Shown: piece by piece, positions 10,249 through 23,142 of the stretch | Layout: the number at the start of each line of letters is the position of its first letter | Numbering within the stretch: position 1 is the stretch's first letter | From: Blastocystis hominis | Lineage: Eukaryota > Sar > Bigyra > Opalinata > Blastocystidae | Length of the DNA: 64,000 nucleotides | NCBI RefSeq assembly: GCF_000151665.1 | Contig: NW_013171827.1 | Span: 268,001-332,000 of the forward strand | Direction: 5' to 3' | Notes under the pieces: generated by a model | What the model saw: the letters and a program-made list of their open reading frames with translations, nothing else | Databases searched by the model: none | Told to the model about the DNA's origin: nothing | Program-made: the position numbers and the translations under genes

Positions 10249-12240
10249 CTACGCCCCGAACATCCTCCCAGCGAACGCTCCCCGGATCGGCACGCCGGTA
10301 TTTGAGTCAACCGGCTGCGGTCCCCATGGCACCAAATCGGCAGGGAAGCTGATCTGATAGAGGCTTCCATCGCGTCCCCTGAGCAGCCCCGAGCATTTCC
10401 TCCTACCGTGCACCCCTCGCCGCGCGTCCTACATGGTATCCCTGCAGGCATCGGTGCATGAGCACGCGAGCAGCGGCAGCAAATTCCACACGAAGCAGAC
10501 GGACGCAGCGCACGCGGAGTCGGAACCCGAGGAACCCGAGGAACCGGAGGAACCGGAGCCGTGGCTCGGAGATGGAGTACCATTTCCAGTACCCTGATTC
10601 ATGATTGTGTTCCCCTGATTCATGATTGTGTTCCCTTGATTCATGGTTGTGCTCCCATTCGCATTCCCCGCGGGGAACCCGCTGTTCATCGCTCCGTTCG
10701 GCGGGGCGTCGATTCCCGCGGTTTTCGCGCCGCTCCTTGCGCCATCGACCCAGATTTCCGCGGGATTGCCCACTCTGCCGGAGCCGGCGGATTCCACGGA
10801 GGCCATGGAGCCGAAGGAGCCAATGGAGCCAATGGAGCCAATGGAGCCAATGGACGCCATGGACCCCATTGACCCGATTGTTTTCATGGCCCCTATTGGT
10901 GCAGAATTAGGGCCCATAGAGGCCATAGGAGCCATAGGAGCCATAGGAGCCCTGGGCGGCGTGTCCATGCGGAGGAGCGAGAGGGAGAGGAAGACGGACT
11001 GGTAGCAATCGCCGATGTAGCAGTGGCGCAGCATGCAGACGCTGTTGGTGGCGGCGTCGCCGCGCAGCATGGCCGAGTAGGACCTACCGGTGAGCGCAGA
11101 GCACGGAGGCGACCCGAAGGCGCAGGGCAGGTCGTCGGGGTGCGCGAACTTGAAGAGCGTCATCTCGCGGAGCTCCTGCACGGTCTTGCCGGTCAAGCTG
11201 GTGTTCAAACGTGGAAACGGAGTACCTGCAGAACTGCGAATTGGCGTCGAGGAACTGTCCGTCGGCGGCGAGAATGGCCTGGGGAACGGGGTTCTGAAGG
11301 AACATGACGTGGTAGTTGACGGAGCTGCGATTGGTGCGAATGGGGACTTCCTTGGTGAGTCGGCGCGAATTCAGCTAGAATGGAGGGCGGCTCCGACACC
11401 GACTTCGGCCTCGCGGACTTTCTGGCGGAGTTCTTTGACGGCGGATTCGAGGTAGCGGATTTTCTTGGTGGTCTCGGTGAGGACGGTGACTTTGTTCTTG
11501 CGGATGGAGACGCCGGAGGACTAGGGAGAATCGAAACACATGCGAGTGATAAAAACTTCGAGGAGCGTGAAGAGCTCGTTGATGCAGCAATTCATTCGCT
11601 CGATGCGCTTCTTCTCAGAGATGTTGTGCTCTATCGGGAAGACGACATGCGTGGACACTACGGTTTCGCTTTTCTGAGTAGTCGGAGTTCCGAGAGCGCA
11701 AGCTGGTGCGCGAACTTGTGCGAACGATGGGACGACTCTCTAACGAATGGTCTACCATCATTGGGTCAGATCGGATGCGCTTTAGATGCTGAGGCTCGTC
11801 ATTCTGAGGGGCAAGAAGGGACACTTCGGATGGTTCATAGATTGGTGTAGTATAAGGCATGGGAACAGCAATATCCGAACTCTCGCTCATGAAAGGGATA
11901 AGTCTATTTCGTCAATTCTCGGAAAGAACGAAAAACGGTGGGAAACCGCTGCTATTTGGAAAACTTATGCCATAGCTATAGGACGAGGAGTCTAGTGCAA
12001 TGAAATTTTAATAGTATTCTTACAATTTATAGGGGCAAAATCGCCATTCGGCTGAGTACTGACAGTCGATGCATCAGTAAATATTTCACTATCGTGACCA
12101 TCGAAATATAGGCCTCCCGAGGTAAGTGAATCGCCCATTTGCATATCTGTAGAGACCCCCTCCTCTCTGAATAAGGAATTCAACAGTTCATCCGAGGCGT
12201 TTTCAATAAACGGCTTAGAGTAGAAGTCGACCTCATTCAT
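10249..12240 (-). CDS. bHLH-PAS-like transcription regulator
   Basis: Starts at MNEVDFYSKPF. After an acidic N-terminus, splicing of a 30-nt intron near 11650 creates a basic helix-loop-helix: KRNREHNISEKKRIERMN (the H-x3-E-x2-R E-box-binding pattern), helix 1 NCCINELFTLLE, and helix 2 after another intron (RKNKVTVLTETTKKIRYLES). A short coiled coil and a PAS-like fold follow (QAILAADGQFLDANSQFC, LTGKTVQELREMTLFKFAHP). The C-terminal third is low-complexity (MAPMAPM, GSMGS and MNQGNT repeats). About seven introns of 28-36 nt are used, among them 11198-11225 of the GTTTCC family. It is probably a sequence-specific DNA-binding regulator. Confidence 0.8.
11198..11225 (-). other. Intron of the GTTTCCACG family
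   Basis: 28-nt intron inside the PAS domain. It starts GTACTCCGTTTCCACGTTTG and ends ACCAG. The core sits 6 nt in from the 5' splice site. Confidence 0.85.
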
Positions 12241-12579
12241 TCTTACAAAATGATGTCCACAATCTGACTTGAATGGGACAATTCGGTTTAAGAATTAGGA
12301 ATTAATAATACGTTTTGAAATAGGGACACAGGCCCCCTTTTATGTCCTGTTTTTTATGTAGGAAGAATAATACAATTTCGAAAATGAGCAAGTGTTTCAT
12401 TCGTTCTCACTCTTTGTTCAAATAAGAATTCGAATAGGGTACTCTTCCAAGCACACATGACGTTCGTATTTCAACACTTAAAATAAATAAATAAATAAAT
12501 AAATAAATCCGGGTTTGCTTTGTGGAATTACAGATTTGTCCCGTTTTGCAGTTTTCCTTAATCGTCTCTCAGAAACCGA
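12241..12579. other. Divergent intergenic spacer with AAAT microsatellite
   Basis: AT-rich spacer between the start codons of the bHLH-PAS and Erv46 genes, holding both promoters. It contains (AAAT)n at 12481-12508. No ORF or RNA gene is seen. Confidence 0.6.
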
Positions 12580-13963
12580 ATGGAGGGTCTAAGGAAACGA
12601 AGGAATGACTCTGCAGATCACAAATCATTGATTTCCAAATATAGGAGCGGAGTGAAGCGATTGGATCTTTTTCCCAAAGTGGATGACGACTATGTGATAA
12701 AGACAAATGGAGGGGGATATGGTAGGATTACAGAATCGCAGTTAGGACGTAGTTTCTGTAATTACCACCTGTATCATGATTATTCTATTCCTAACAGAGA
12801 TTTTTGCATATATGCGTGTTCAGAGGACTGAATCCATCACTGTCCGAAAGGATACGGAAGATCGTTTGTTTATCGACTTTAATTTGACAATGTATAACAT
12901 CACCTGTCGAAGTACGGTGGAATCTGCCATCTGAGAGCTAGAACTGCGATTCGACGTTTTGGATGAGGATGGAATTCATTCCTATGGTTCCTCGAGCCAG
13001 ATTATGAAACTAGATGTTGATGTAAACGGCGTAGTGACGGGATTCAACCGCGAATCGATCGTACTTTTCCACCCTCTAATTCACATCATCAGTCTTCTTC
13101 TTCTTCTTCTTCTTCTTCCTCCGATTCCTGCGGTAGTTGCTACGGAGCAGGCGCAGAAGGCCAAGTTCTTCCCTTTCGTGCCTCTCACCCCTAGTGCTGC
13201 AACACCTGCTCGGCCATCGTGGAAGCCTACAATTCCCGCGGGTGGAGCCCCCATTTCGTTCTCCAGTTCAGCCCGCTGTGCCGAAACTCCCGCCCCTCTG
13301 TGCTGTCGTTCAAATCGGGCTGCATGATCTGGGGAGCCATCGACGTGCACCAAGTCGCGGGAGACATCCATATCCAGACAACCACGGGAATGATCGACAT
13401 TTTGGGGGCGCCGGTCTACGACGCGGAGATCATTTCCAAGCTCAAATCCTCGCATTTCATCGAGCAGTAGGCGTTTCGTGCGCGACGACATGCAGTTTTT
13501 CGTTCGGGAAACACATTCCGGGCGTGGAAAACCCGCTGAATGGGCGGCGATTTCTGGCCAATCAGCGTACCGAAGCGGCGGAAACTCCCATGTAGTGACG
13601 TCGCACGCGTACCAGATCGAGATTCTCCCCGCGATTTATGAGCGCGGCGGGGTGGAGATCCGTTCGAACGAAGTGGGGAGTTGGCGGGAACTGTGTCGCA
13701 GATTTCGGTGTATGAAACGGACAAAGTGGTAACCGTGGAACCGTCGGGGACGGCGGATGTGGAGCCCGGGTTGTTTTTTAAGTACCGAATCTCTCCGTTT
13801 GAGCACGTGATTCGGGAGGATCGGAAGGAGTTTTGGAGTTTGGTGGTTCGGTTGTGCGGCGTGATGGGGGGAATGATGGCGGTAGGAGGGAAGGGAAGGA
13901 GGGAGTGATGGGTAGATCGCGAAGATGGTGGATGGAGTGCTTTATTATATGGTGAAAGTGTGA
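12580..13963 (+). CDS. ERGIC3: ER-Golgi cargo protein Erv46/ERGIC3
   Basis: Starts MEGLRKRRND and shows the family start RLDLFPKVDDDYV. The hallmark cysteines DSCGSCYGAG and CCNTC follow, then EAYNSRGW, FGKHIPGVENPLNG and the C-terminal GGMMA...KMVDG membrane segment. About eight introns of 28-33 nt are required. All later joins keep the frame, for example 13468-13496 and 13573-13601. Erv46 acts with Erv41 as a cargo receptor cycling between ER and Golgi in COPII/COPI vesicles. The N-terminal membrane segment around 12720-12800 is the least certain part of the splice model. The stop TGA (13961-13963) is followed by TGTTTGTT. Confidence 0.9.
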
Positions 13964-13975
13964 ATGGAAAATGGT

Positions 13976-13983
13976 TGTTTGTT
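13976..13983 (+). terminator. Polyadenylation-type motif TGTTTGTT (Erv46 gene)
   Basis: Begins 13 nt after the TGA stop. Confidence 0.65.
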
Positions 13984-14203
13984 TGAATAATTATAGAGAT
14001 AATAAAGAAGGGATTGATGTTATGGGATCGTGTAATGATGATTATTATTATTATTATGTGAAAGAATAGAGATGAGAATGAATCGAATAAGTGATAAAAT
14101 GGGATCGAACATACAAATCTATTGCTCCTATTGATAGTTGGATTGAACCTTTGTTTCACAATAATCAATTTCTCCCTCCTCCTCCTCCATTTCTTCTCTT
14201 TTT

Positions 14204-14211
14204 AACAAACA
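14204..14211 (-). terminator. Polyadenylation-type motif TGTTTGTT (pseudokinase gene)
   Basis: Minus-strand copy about 25 nt past the stop at 14234. Confidence 0.65.
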
Positions 14212-14233
14212 TCCACACCCCTTCCCTCCTAAA

Positions 14234-17200
14234 TTACACACTTTCCTGCCCAATCTTCATCAATTCGCGCCGAAACTCCTCCTTCAACCTCTCCTTCAAA
14301 TCCGAATCGCTCTCCACGATCACGCCCCGAATGTGTTTTATCAGCTCGTACTGCGTATTCACCGCCGCACTGATGCCCTCTTCGAACTTGTGCGTCTCCT
14401 TCACCGTAAACACGCTATCCGTCCCGTCCTTTTTCACGGTTATCTGGCAATACGCCACGTACGATTCTTCGTTCAGCTTCGTCAGACTCACCTCCAATCC
14501 CAGCTCTATTTCTCACTCTTCCCCGCGATTCTCACCATCCCGCGATTTCTTCTGCGATTTCGGCGGCTCCTCCGAAATCGAAACCAGCTTCACCTTCTCC
14601 AGCTCCCTCAGAATCGCGTCCCCGACCGCCTTCTGCAAATTTAAATGCTTGCATCCGATTGGATGCACCACTTTCAGCCACTCCATCACCTGCATCGCGA
14701 TTTCCGCGGATAAATGCGGCTTCCGCACGTCGCACGTCACCGGGACCGTTAATTCGGGGGATCCCTCGCACCCCATAAATGGTACAATTGGGACATGGAT
14801 GGTAATATGGGCCAATGAGTTGCTAGGAATTGGGTCACCCGTGTATTCTTTTATTGGGCCCAAATCGTCCCAAAACTCCGACCCAAATACCCCGCTCGAC
14901 CGCAGCGGCGAAAGAGGCGTCGTCCCCGCGGAAGTGCGCAGCGGCGTCGAGCGCGTCGCCGAATTCCGGGACGAAAGAAGGGCCGATTTCTGGATCGTTT
15001 GGTAGTGCGTGATAACCGCGGTTATCTGGTCGTTGAAGATGCAGCGCTGATCGGCCTGCAGGTCCACGAGCTGGCCCAACTACATCGAAATCCCCGCGGA
15101 TTCCGACGTGGAACAGAAGAACGCCGCGCGTTTCGTCGATTAACCGCGATTTCCGCGGGGGAGAGAGCGCGGGAAGGTCGTTTTTGCCGCGCAATTCGTC
15201 GACGGCGTCGGCCAGGCGGCGGGCGACGGTTTCCACGGTTTCTCCCAGATCGCCGCAGTCCCGCGGGAGTGGAAACTCCACGCGATCCACGAATTCGCAG
15301 TTCGGATCGTCGTTGAGGAAAACCGCGGGGAGAAACAGGGAAATCGAGACCGGCTCCGTGGCGGAACACAAATACTGGAACAATGAAACACTTTGCGATT
15401 GCGATTGGGATTGTGAGGTTTTTCCCGCGGTTTCCACTTTTTCGCGGATTTCGCTTCCCGCCAAATTGAGCGCGGCAATCACGCCTCCCGCCAACTCGCG
15501 TCGCTCGCTCTCCGCCAGGCGAGGCACCCCGCGGGAATCGCGCAGCTCGTTGATCACCGCCTCCAATTCCACGATCGCGTTCCACGGTTGCTCCGATTCC
15601 AAAAATCGGACCTTCTGCCTCAGCCGGACCATTCCCGCGGTTCCCGGGATCACCAGCGAGGCGGGGAGTTTCATCGTCAGCGTGGCGTGGGGCAACAGCA
15701 GCGGGTAAAAAGCGGGGTTTCTTCGTGCCGAGGCGTTTCGCTGCAGATTCAATTTGGTGCGCACGGATTCTTCGGAGAGCGAGGGCGAAATCGGGCACAT
15801 TTTTGGCAAAATATGCACCACTTCCGACTCCGCGCTATCCTGCGTCGCCGAAACGCCCAGACCCGATGAAACGCCCAGGCCGGTCGCGTCGTCGGGCTCC
15901 CGCGGGGAATCGCGCTGTTTGAGGAGGCTGGCGAGGTCTGGCGGTGAATCGTAGCGGATTCCCGCGGCATGCTCGCGCGGCGGAGAGAGCGGGGCGAAGA
16001 AGGCTTTGGAGAAAATAACCGCGGGATCGGGCGGAGGGTCTAGAGAGTATTAAAAAAAATCGGTTTTTTTGGAATACTGTTCACGTGATTTTCGACCAAT
16101 GGCTGGCCGAGATCGATGACCGGCGACGTCCCCGCGGTAAAAAACGGGTCGTTCAGCAGCTCCCCCGCGGTGGGGCGGAGCGGCAGCGGCGCGAGGCAGC
16201 GCTGGAGGAGGGAAAAAAGCGCGGGGTCGATCTCCTGGATGCGAAGCAGTCCCGCGGGGGGCTTGTTCTAGATGAAACGCCCGGTCCTGGACGTACGGAG
16301 AGAATGGCGGATTTGATGAAGGCCGCGTCGTCCAGCTCGCCGTACCTAGAATTGGGGAAACGTGGAAACCGTACGGCTGGCAGCCGGAGAGAAGGTGGAT
16401 GAAGCACATGCCCAGCGCGTAGATGTCCACCGCGGGACTCCACTGCCCCGCCTCGAGCACTTCCCGCGGGTAATAGCCCAGGTAGCCTGCGCGTCAGCCC
16501 GCCGCCAATCCGCTTACTGTCCTCCTGCGCCCACCGCACCTGCGGGAAACTCCCTGAGCACGGCGGAATCGGAGAAGGGGGCGACGTGGAAACCGCGGTT
16601 ATACTATTGGGTCCAGTATTGGGTCCAGTATTGGGTCCAGTATTGGGTCCAGTATTGGGTCCAGTATTGGTTCCACTATTGTTTCCACCATTGTTTCCAC
16701 CATTGGTTCCACCATTGTTTCCACCATTGTTTCCACTATTGGTTCCACCACTGGTCGCATCAACATCATCATGAGCCTCGGTGAGCCAGAAATAACCTCC
16801 GAGGCGAACCTGTCCGGTGGATCGGAAGTACATCATGTGATGCAGACTGGAGAGTGAGATACGACCGATACAGAAAGAGCTTACCGGATGCGACCATGGA
16901 TGAGAACGTTGTGTTTGTCGGTTTTGGAGTGGAGGTCGGCAAGACCGGTCAGAATGTCTTGGAACCACTTGCGGACCAGAACGAGACGCACAGAACCGAT
17001 GCCCGCAAACACACTGCGAGTAAGATTCGTATCTATTTTATTTACCTTCTCACGTTGTCCAGAATCGATTCGGTTACGTAACTAATCGTTTGGTTTTCGA
17101 GATTCCGTTCATGGGCAAAGCATTGCAAAAAGAGTCTGCCTATCATACTCAACACCCTCCGACTTACTCGTTCGAATCGTAATTTTCTACGATCTTTAGT

Positions 17201-17437
17201 GCATTCAGAAAACAATCCACCACTTCCGGTTTCCAGGAACCGACACGAATTGTATGGATAAGTGCTTCCTTTCCATCATTTGTTGCATATGCTTTCCAAC
17301 TATGGACATAATTCGAAATCTCCCTCACTTACATCTCAACTTGTTCTGTTTCCCGTACCTTTGTTTCCTAGAATTAAATAATAGAAGCAAAAACGTACAC
17401 ATTTGAACAAACTCGTCAATCCTTCTGCAGATTCCAT
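14234..17437 (-). CDS. NRBP/WNK-related pseudokinase
   Basis: Long multi-exon gene from MESAEGLTSLFK (ATG 17435-17437). The kinase-like region includes KWFQDILTGLADLHS, then VLIHGRIR in place of the catalytic HRD motif and VRLGGYFW in place of DFG. The C-lobe follows: YYPREVL, WSPAVDIYALGMCFIHLL, CLAPLPLRPTAGELLNDPFF. Loss of the catalytic Asp and of DFG matches NRBP-type pseudokinases, which act as scaffolds in traffic and signalling; this is inference. An insert of (TNTGPNTGP)-like repeats follows the DFG position. The C-terminal 450 residues have no family I recognise. Intron 16346-16374 is of the GTTTCC family. The region is unusually rich in CCGCGG. Confidence 0.78.
14920..16600. other. 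Cluster of CCGCGG palindromes
   Basis: About 18 CCGCGG hexamers occur in this 1.7 kb, many inside the longer contexts CCCGCGGT or AACCGCGG, in exons and introns alike. Chance alone would give about one. Confidence 0.75.
16346..16374 (-). other. Intron of the GTTTCCACG family with flanking duplication
   Basis: 29-nt phase-2 intron in the pseudokinase gene. It starts GTACGGTTTCCACGTTTCC and ends TTCTAG. The intron's first six bases, GTACGG, are repeated as the first bases of the next exon. The frame across the join (GCQPYGELDDAAF) supports these borders. Confidence 0.8.
16606..16760. repeat. Tandem repeats coding for Asn/Thr/Gly-rich linker
   Basis: The plus strand shows repeated TATTGGGTCCAG and then CCATTGTTTCCA-type units of about 12 nt. 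On the minus strand they encode the GPNT and GGNN/GGTN repeats within the pseudokinase domain. Confidence 0.8.
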
Positions 17438-17704
17438 ACTAATCTTTGTTTTTACAATAGCAGTCTTTTTAAAGAAAAAAACTCTCTCGGAAACAAAAGT
17501 TGTGAGGATGGAGTTGGTAAAAAACAGACACAGAACCGCGGAATGATTCTTTTTTCTTAGTTTGCAGTTCTTTCTCGATCTCAAAGGCTCGCTTACACGT
17601 TTCACTTGAACCACAGTGACAATGATCGAAATGCGCGTTGAAATGCATCGAAAAAAACGTAAAAACAAATGACAACGTTTGTATAAAAAGTTCACTCCGC
17701 CAAA

Positions 17705-19050
17705 ATGTTGAAATGGTCTATTGACCAGATTTCTGGCATTTCAACGATTGCTAAACGATTTAAGAAGGCACAGGATCCCGATCTAAGGGGATTACAAGAG
17801 CGGCTGGAATCGCTCGCTGAAGCCTATAAGTACAGTCGTGAGAGGGATACGCTGATTGGTAGTCATATCGAGAAGTGTTACGAGGAAGTCAAGGAGTTCA
17901 CCGATTTTTTTGTAAATAGTGCCAATACTGTAGCAAACTCGCTGGAGACAATCCAGAATGTGTGTGCAGACAGTGAAAAGATCCCTCTCGTTCGTGCTCA
18001 TCTGGAATTCTTGTATATGGAGTACAGCAATTGGGTAAAGTCGAAAATCGTTTTCCTGCTCGCTCTCCTTTACGGATAGGACATGGAGGCCTCGGAGCTT
18101 CTCGAGGATGCGCTGAAAGAGAAGCGGCAAGCGATTTCCAGCTTGCAGGACCGCATATCGCTGTGCGATGCGTCCTCTAGTGACTTCCACGCGATGAAAA
18201 CGGAGTTGAATCGCATGAAAACGCACGGATCGGTCGATCCTCACTTCCTTGAAACCTTCGAAAAACAAAAGATTGTAGTCGAACAAATCACGCTCCAGCT
18301 CCAATCCGACGTTCACTTCCTCATCGAAAAAGAAACATCCTTCCTTGAACATAGCATGGACATCGTTTTCGCACACACGCCTCGTGATGATTAGATCATG
18401 GGCATGATGCAGCGCTCTGTAGCTCACAACTCCGCTCTTTTAGCGCAAAAGCCTCCTTCCTATCTTCTTCTCCCTCCTTCTGCGCCCTTTGTCGCGGGGA
18501 AGGAGGATTCGGAGATCGAGTTCTCCGTTTCTCCGGGCGGCAAACACATTCTCCCGCTCTCCATGAAAGTTTTTTAAATTTGCCGCCAAATGAGGCGTAG
18601 AAAGGGCGGGAAATCATCTGGGCGATCGATGTGCGCGATGGCGAGATTGGGCTTCGCGTGTTGTTCCGCGATCCGAATGGCGATGAAACGGTCGTGCAGC
18701 CGATGCATCGGATCGGGAAACCGCGGGGAAAGCTGGTTCGGTAGACGAAGAGGGATGATGTGATGGGTAGAGGGAGTTTTGTGGGGAATCGGTCGGGGAT
18801 GCTGGAGCTGCTGTTTGACAACCAGGACGCGCTGATTCGATCGAAACAAGTGTGTATGCGACTGGGAACGAGGGATGATGTGGATGGTGATGTGGAAGAA
18901 AATGGAGATGGAGATGAAAATGGAGATGAGAAGAGGGTTGAAAATGGAGATGGAGATGAAAATGGAGATGAGAAGAGGGTTGAAAATGGAGATGGAGATA
19001 ACAATAGGGTTCAAGATACAAATGCGCCTGCAGAAGTCAAAAATGAATGA
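17705..19050 (+). CDS. BAR-like coiled-coil protein with GOLD domain
   Basis: Starts MLKWSIDQISGISTIAKRF. The first 200 residues are long charged helices resembling a BAR or sorting-nexin dimerisation region. A C-terminal GOLD-type beta domain follows: EIEFSVSPGGKHI, EIIWAIDVRDGEIGLRVLF and GMLELLFDNQDALIRSK. The tail is acidic with two copies of ENGDGDENGDEKRV. Introns are at 18039-18083 (45 nt), 18363-18392, 18571-18602 and near 18743-18772; all joins are in frame. GOLD domains act in Golgi and lipid traffic, so a membrane-curvature role is a reasonable inference. TGTTTGTT lies 35 nt downstream. Confidence 0.72.
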
Positions 19051-19085
19051 ATGAATGAATCATCAATTTTCTGGTTTTGTGCTCC

Positions 19086-19093
19086 TGTTTGTT
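19086..19093 (+). terminator. Polyadenylation-type motif TGTTTGTT (BAR/GOLD gene)
   Basis: Begins 36 nt after the TGA stop at 19048-19050. Confidence 0.65.
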
Positions 19094-19184
19094 TGGTAAA
19101 ATCCACATCAATGCTTTGGAAAACACCACTCCAACCCAATTCGATTCCTATTCCCACCCCTGATCTCCCTTATTCATTAATTAC

Positions 19185-19192
19185 AACAAACA
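19185..19192 (-). terminator. Polyadenylation-type motif TGTTTGTT (SAM50 gene)
   Basis: Lies 4 nt beyond the T that would form a TAA stop on polyadenylation. No encoded stop precedes it. Confidence 0.75.
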
Positions 19193-19196
19193 CACA

Positions 19197-20814
19197 AATT
19201 CGTACTGAACAAAAATCCAAACCGCTTTCTCGAAATGTAATAATTAACCTCCAAGTGTCCCATCCCCATAAACGGAATCATCACTCCCATTCCATAGCTC
19301 TGCAGCCCCGTCTCCAGCACATTCCTCACCTCGCTCACCCAGTTCCTCCGATTTTGGGAATTCCAAATATTCCCCCAATTCCAGAAAACCTGCCCTCGAA
19401 TTCCGACCTTCCCATTCCGGCTATACGAGCACGGGAAGCTCACCGCCACGCCCACCGACGCGCCTCGCTCGCCTCCCAACAAGTCTCCGCCCGGACGCCC
19501 GCCATCTACCTCTCATCCCCGATTCCACGTTTCCACCTTCCGGAGCGGAGCGGGGCCCCACCTCGCCTCGTTCATACCCGCGGATATTCTGCTCGTCTAC
19601 CCTTCACCCCGGTTTCCCCGTTTCTACCGAAAAAAACCCGGTCGTAAAATTTGGCGGGCTTTCGCGCCAAATTTCGGACCCACCCGAGATACCCCGCCAA
19701 ATGAACCGCGACTCCGTCTTCTTCGCCGAAACGCCCGGTGAGCGGGAAATTCAGCGACGTCCAGCAATCCGTTCGGAGGAGTTTCACGTCGCCGAGGAGC
19801 CCGCTGTACGCCTACCGTCGAATCGTGGAAACGTGGAAACCAGTTGGAGGCGGAGGGAGGATCCGGAGGTGGGGAGCACGGGATTATCGCGGGAATCGAG
19901 GGAAATGGAGGCGGAAAGCGTGGATTTGAGGGAAGGGCGGCATTGGCGAAGCATGGCGCGGCTCACGTGCTGGAGCGAGCGGCGCTCGACGTCGACGTCG
20001 ACGTTGGAGGCGGGAAGCATGTCCCGCCAAGCGAGGCTGTAGGCGAAGCTGTAGAGGCGGGAAGGGTGCTGGAGGGAAAGCGTGACGCCGTCGGAGAGGC
20101 AGCTCACACTGCTTTCTTTGAGGTAGTCGCGGATGGATCTGGAATGTGTGAGAGAGAGAAAGAGAGAAATATAACAAATGAAAGCAAAACCTACTTCGTG
20201 TAATCCAAAATAAGGTGATGACCGAAGATCGATTTGGGAACCAGGAGATTGATGCTGTAGAGCGAGCTCTTGCGAAGCACGTCGAAGTTCACGCGGGACA
20301 CCAAACGATCGGCATAGCCCGTGGCATTCACCACTTCGAGATTTCCCTCCTACGAAACCATCACAGCTCAGGAGAAGAGCCTACAAGAGAGGCATCCGTC
20401 GCCGTGGAACTGAACGAACCACCTACACCGAGCATGACTGGTCTTTTCTCTTTCAAAAACATGCGCACCATGACAGCGTTCGGATCAAACTGCATATAGT
20501 CGGCTTGGAGTTCAAGAGACAAAAGAACGCAGTACGAACATCCAACACGAATCGAACATCATCAAATATATCGAGAGACATCAGATTCATTTGCATTTTC
20601 ACGAGAGCGGCATAGATTTCGCCCAAGGTCTTTGCATGCTTCAACTCCTACGCATTAGCGAATGGAGAGCGATGCTACTTCCGGAATCTCTCGTTGGATC
20701 ACTCGGTTTCTAAGCCATCACCCGGAATGTCCTTTCCTACTTGGTTTTATAGGGAGGCTCTATCTTGAATGCCGAGAAATTCATAGGCATTCCACTGATA
20801 TCGGGCATCGACAT
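19197..20814 (-). CDS. SAM50: SAM50/Tob55 mitochondrial outer-membrane beta-barrel assembly protein
   Basis: Starts MSMPDISGMPMNFSAFKIEP. A single POTRA-type region (NRVIQREIPEELKHAKTLGE, then SLDIFDDVRFVLD) is followed by the Omp85 barrel: SISLDSRDNPVLPTSGSSLR, GLLGDVKLL, FYDRVFFGR, NIRGYERGEVGPR and the final strand GMGHLEVNYYISRKRFGFLF. SAM50 inserts beta-barrel proteins into the outer membrane of mitochondria or related organelles. Two introns (19506-19536 and 19812-19840) belong to the GTTTCC/GTGGAAAC family in opposite orientations. There is no in-frame stop before TGTTTGTT; polyadenylation after the T at 19197 would create TAA. Confidence 0.88.
19506..19536 (-). other. Intron of the GTGGAAACG family
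   Basis: 31-nt phase-1 intron in SAM50. It starts GTGGAAACGTGGAATCGG and ends AGGTAG. Confidence 0.88.
19812..19840 (-). other. Intron of the GTTTCCACG family
   Basis: 29-nt phase-0 intron in SAM50. It starts GTTTCCACGTTTCCACGATT and ends CGGTAG. It joins LRLQL to AYSGLLGDVKLL in frame. Confidence 0.9.
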
Positions 20815-20883
20815 GGTTTAAGATTATTTTCTATCTTACCTAATTTATTCAACCTATTCCTATTTCTCTTCCTTACTTCTTCA

Positions 20884-20891
20884 AACAAACA
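20884..20891 (-). terminator. Polyadenylation-type motif TGTTTGTT (TPI-GAPDH gene)
   Basis: Minus-strand copy about 57 nt past the TAA stop of TPI-GAPDH. Confidence 0.6.
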
Positions 20892-20947
20892 AACCGAAAG
20901 AATTTGATTAATTACACACAACACTTAGAAAGGAAGAGGCGGAGGAT

Positions 20948-22756
<1,809 letters not shown>

Positions 22757-22812
22757 TTATATATAAAAAGAAAAATATTTTGATCTTGCAATCTAAGAGT
22801 TTCAGCAACCAA

Positions 22813-23142
22813 TCATCCCCCATCTAGCTGACTTCTTGCGCGACGACATGCACGCAGTGTGGTCATTGCTGCAGACAGTTTGCCAGCTGCCAAACCTTTG
22901 TAAAGGATCGAGTGCACTCTGCTGGCCGCACGGATGAAAGAAATCGTTCTAACGGAGACCGGGGAGCATATCACTTTTAGGGTTTGAAAGCCGTCGTTGG
23001 TAAGGGGAGTGTGTGAGAAAATGGAAAAACGATACGGCACAGCGATTTGAGTTCTCAATGTCAGTATCTTCGTAGGATCGTGTGATACACTTTTTGGAAC
23101 TGCGGGATCGGTATCTTGACACAGGCCGATTCGAGAGTGCAT
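22813..23142 (-). CDS. Small hypothetical protein
   Basis: An uninterrupted 109-aa ORF from an ATG. It is basic at the C-terminus (RACRRARSQLDGG) and has no recognised domain. An alternative spliced model in another frame starting MGMKNALSNRPVSRY at 23155 is also possible. It lies upstream of and codirectional with TPI-GAPDH. Confidence 0.35.
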   Translation of the reverse strand: MHSRIGLCQDTDPAVPKSVSHDPTKILTLRTQIAVPYRFSIFSHTPLTNDGFQTLKVICSPVSVRTISFIRAASRVHSILYKGLAAGKLSAAMTTLRACRRARSQLDGG

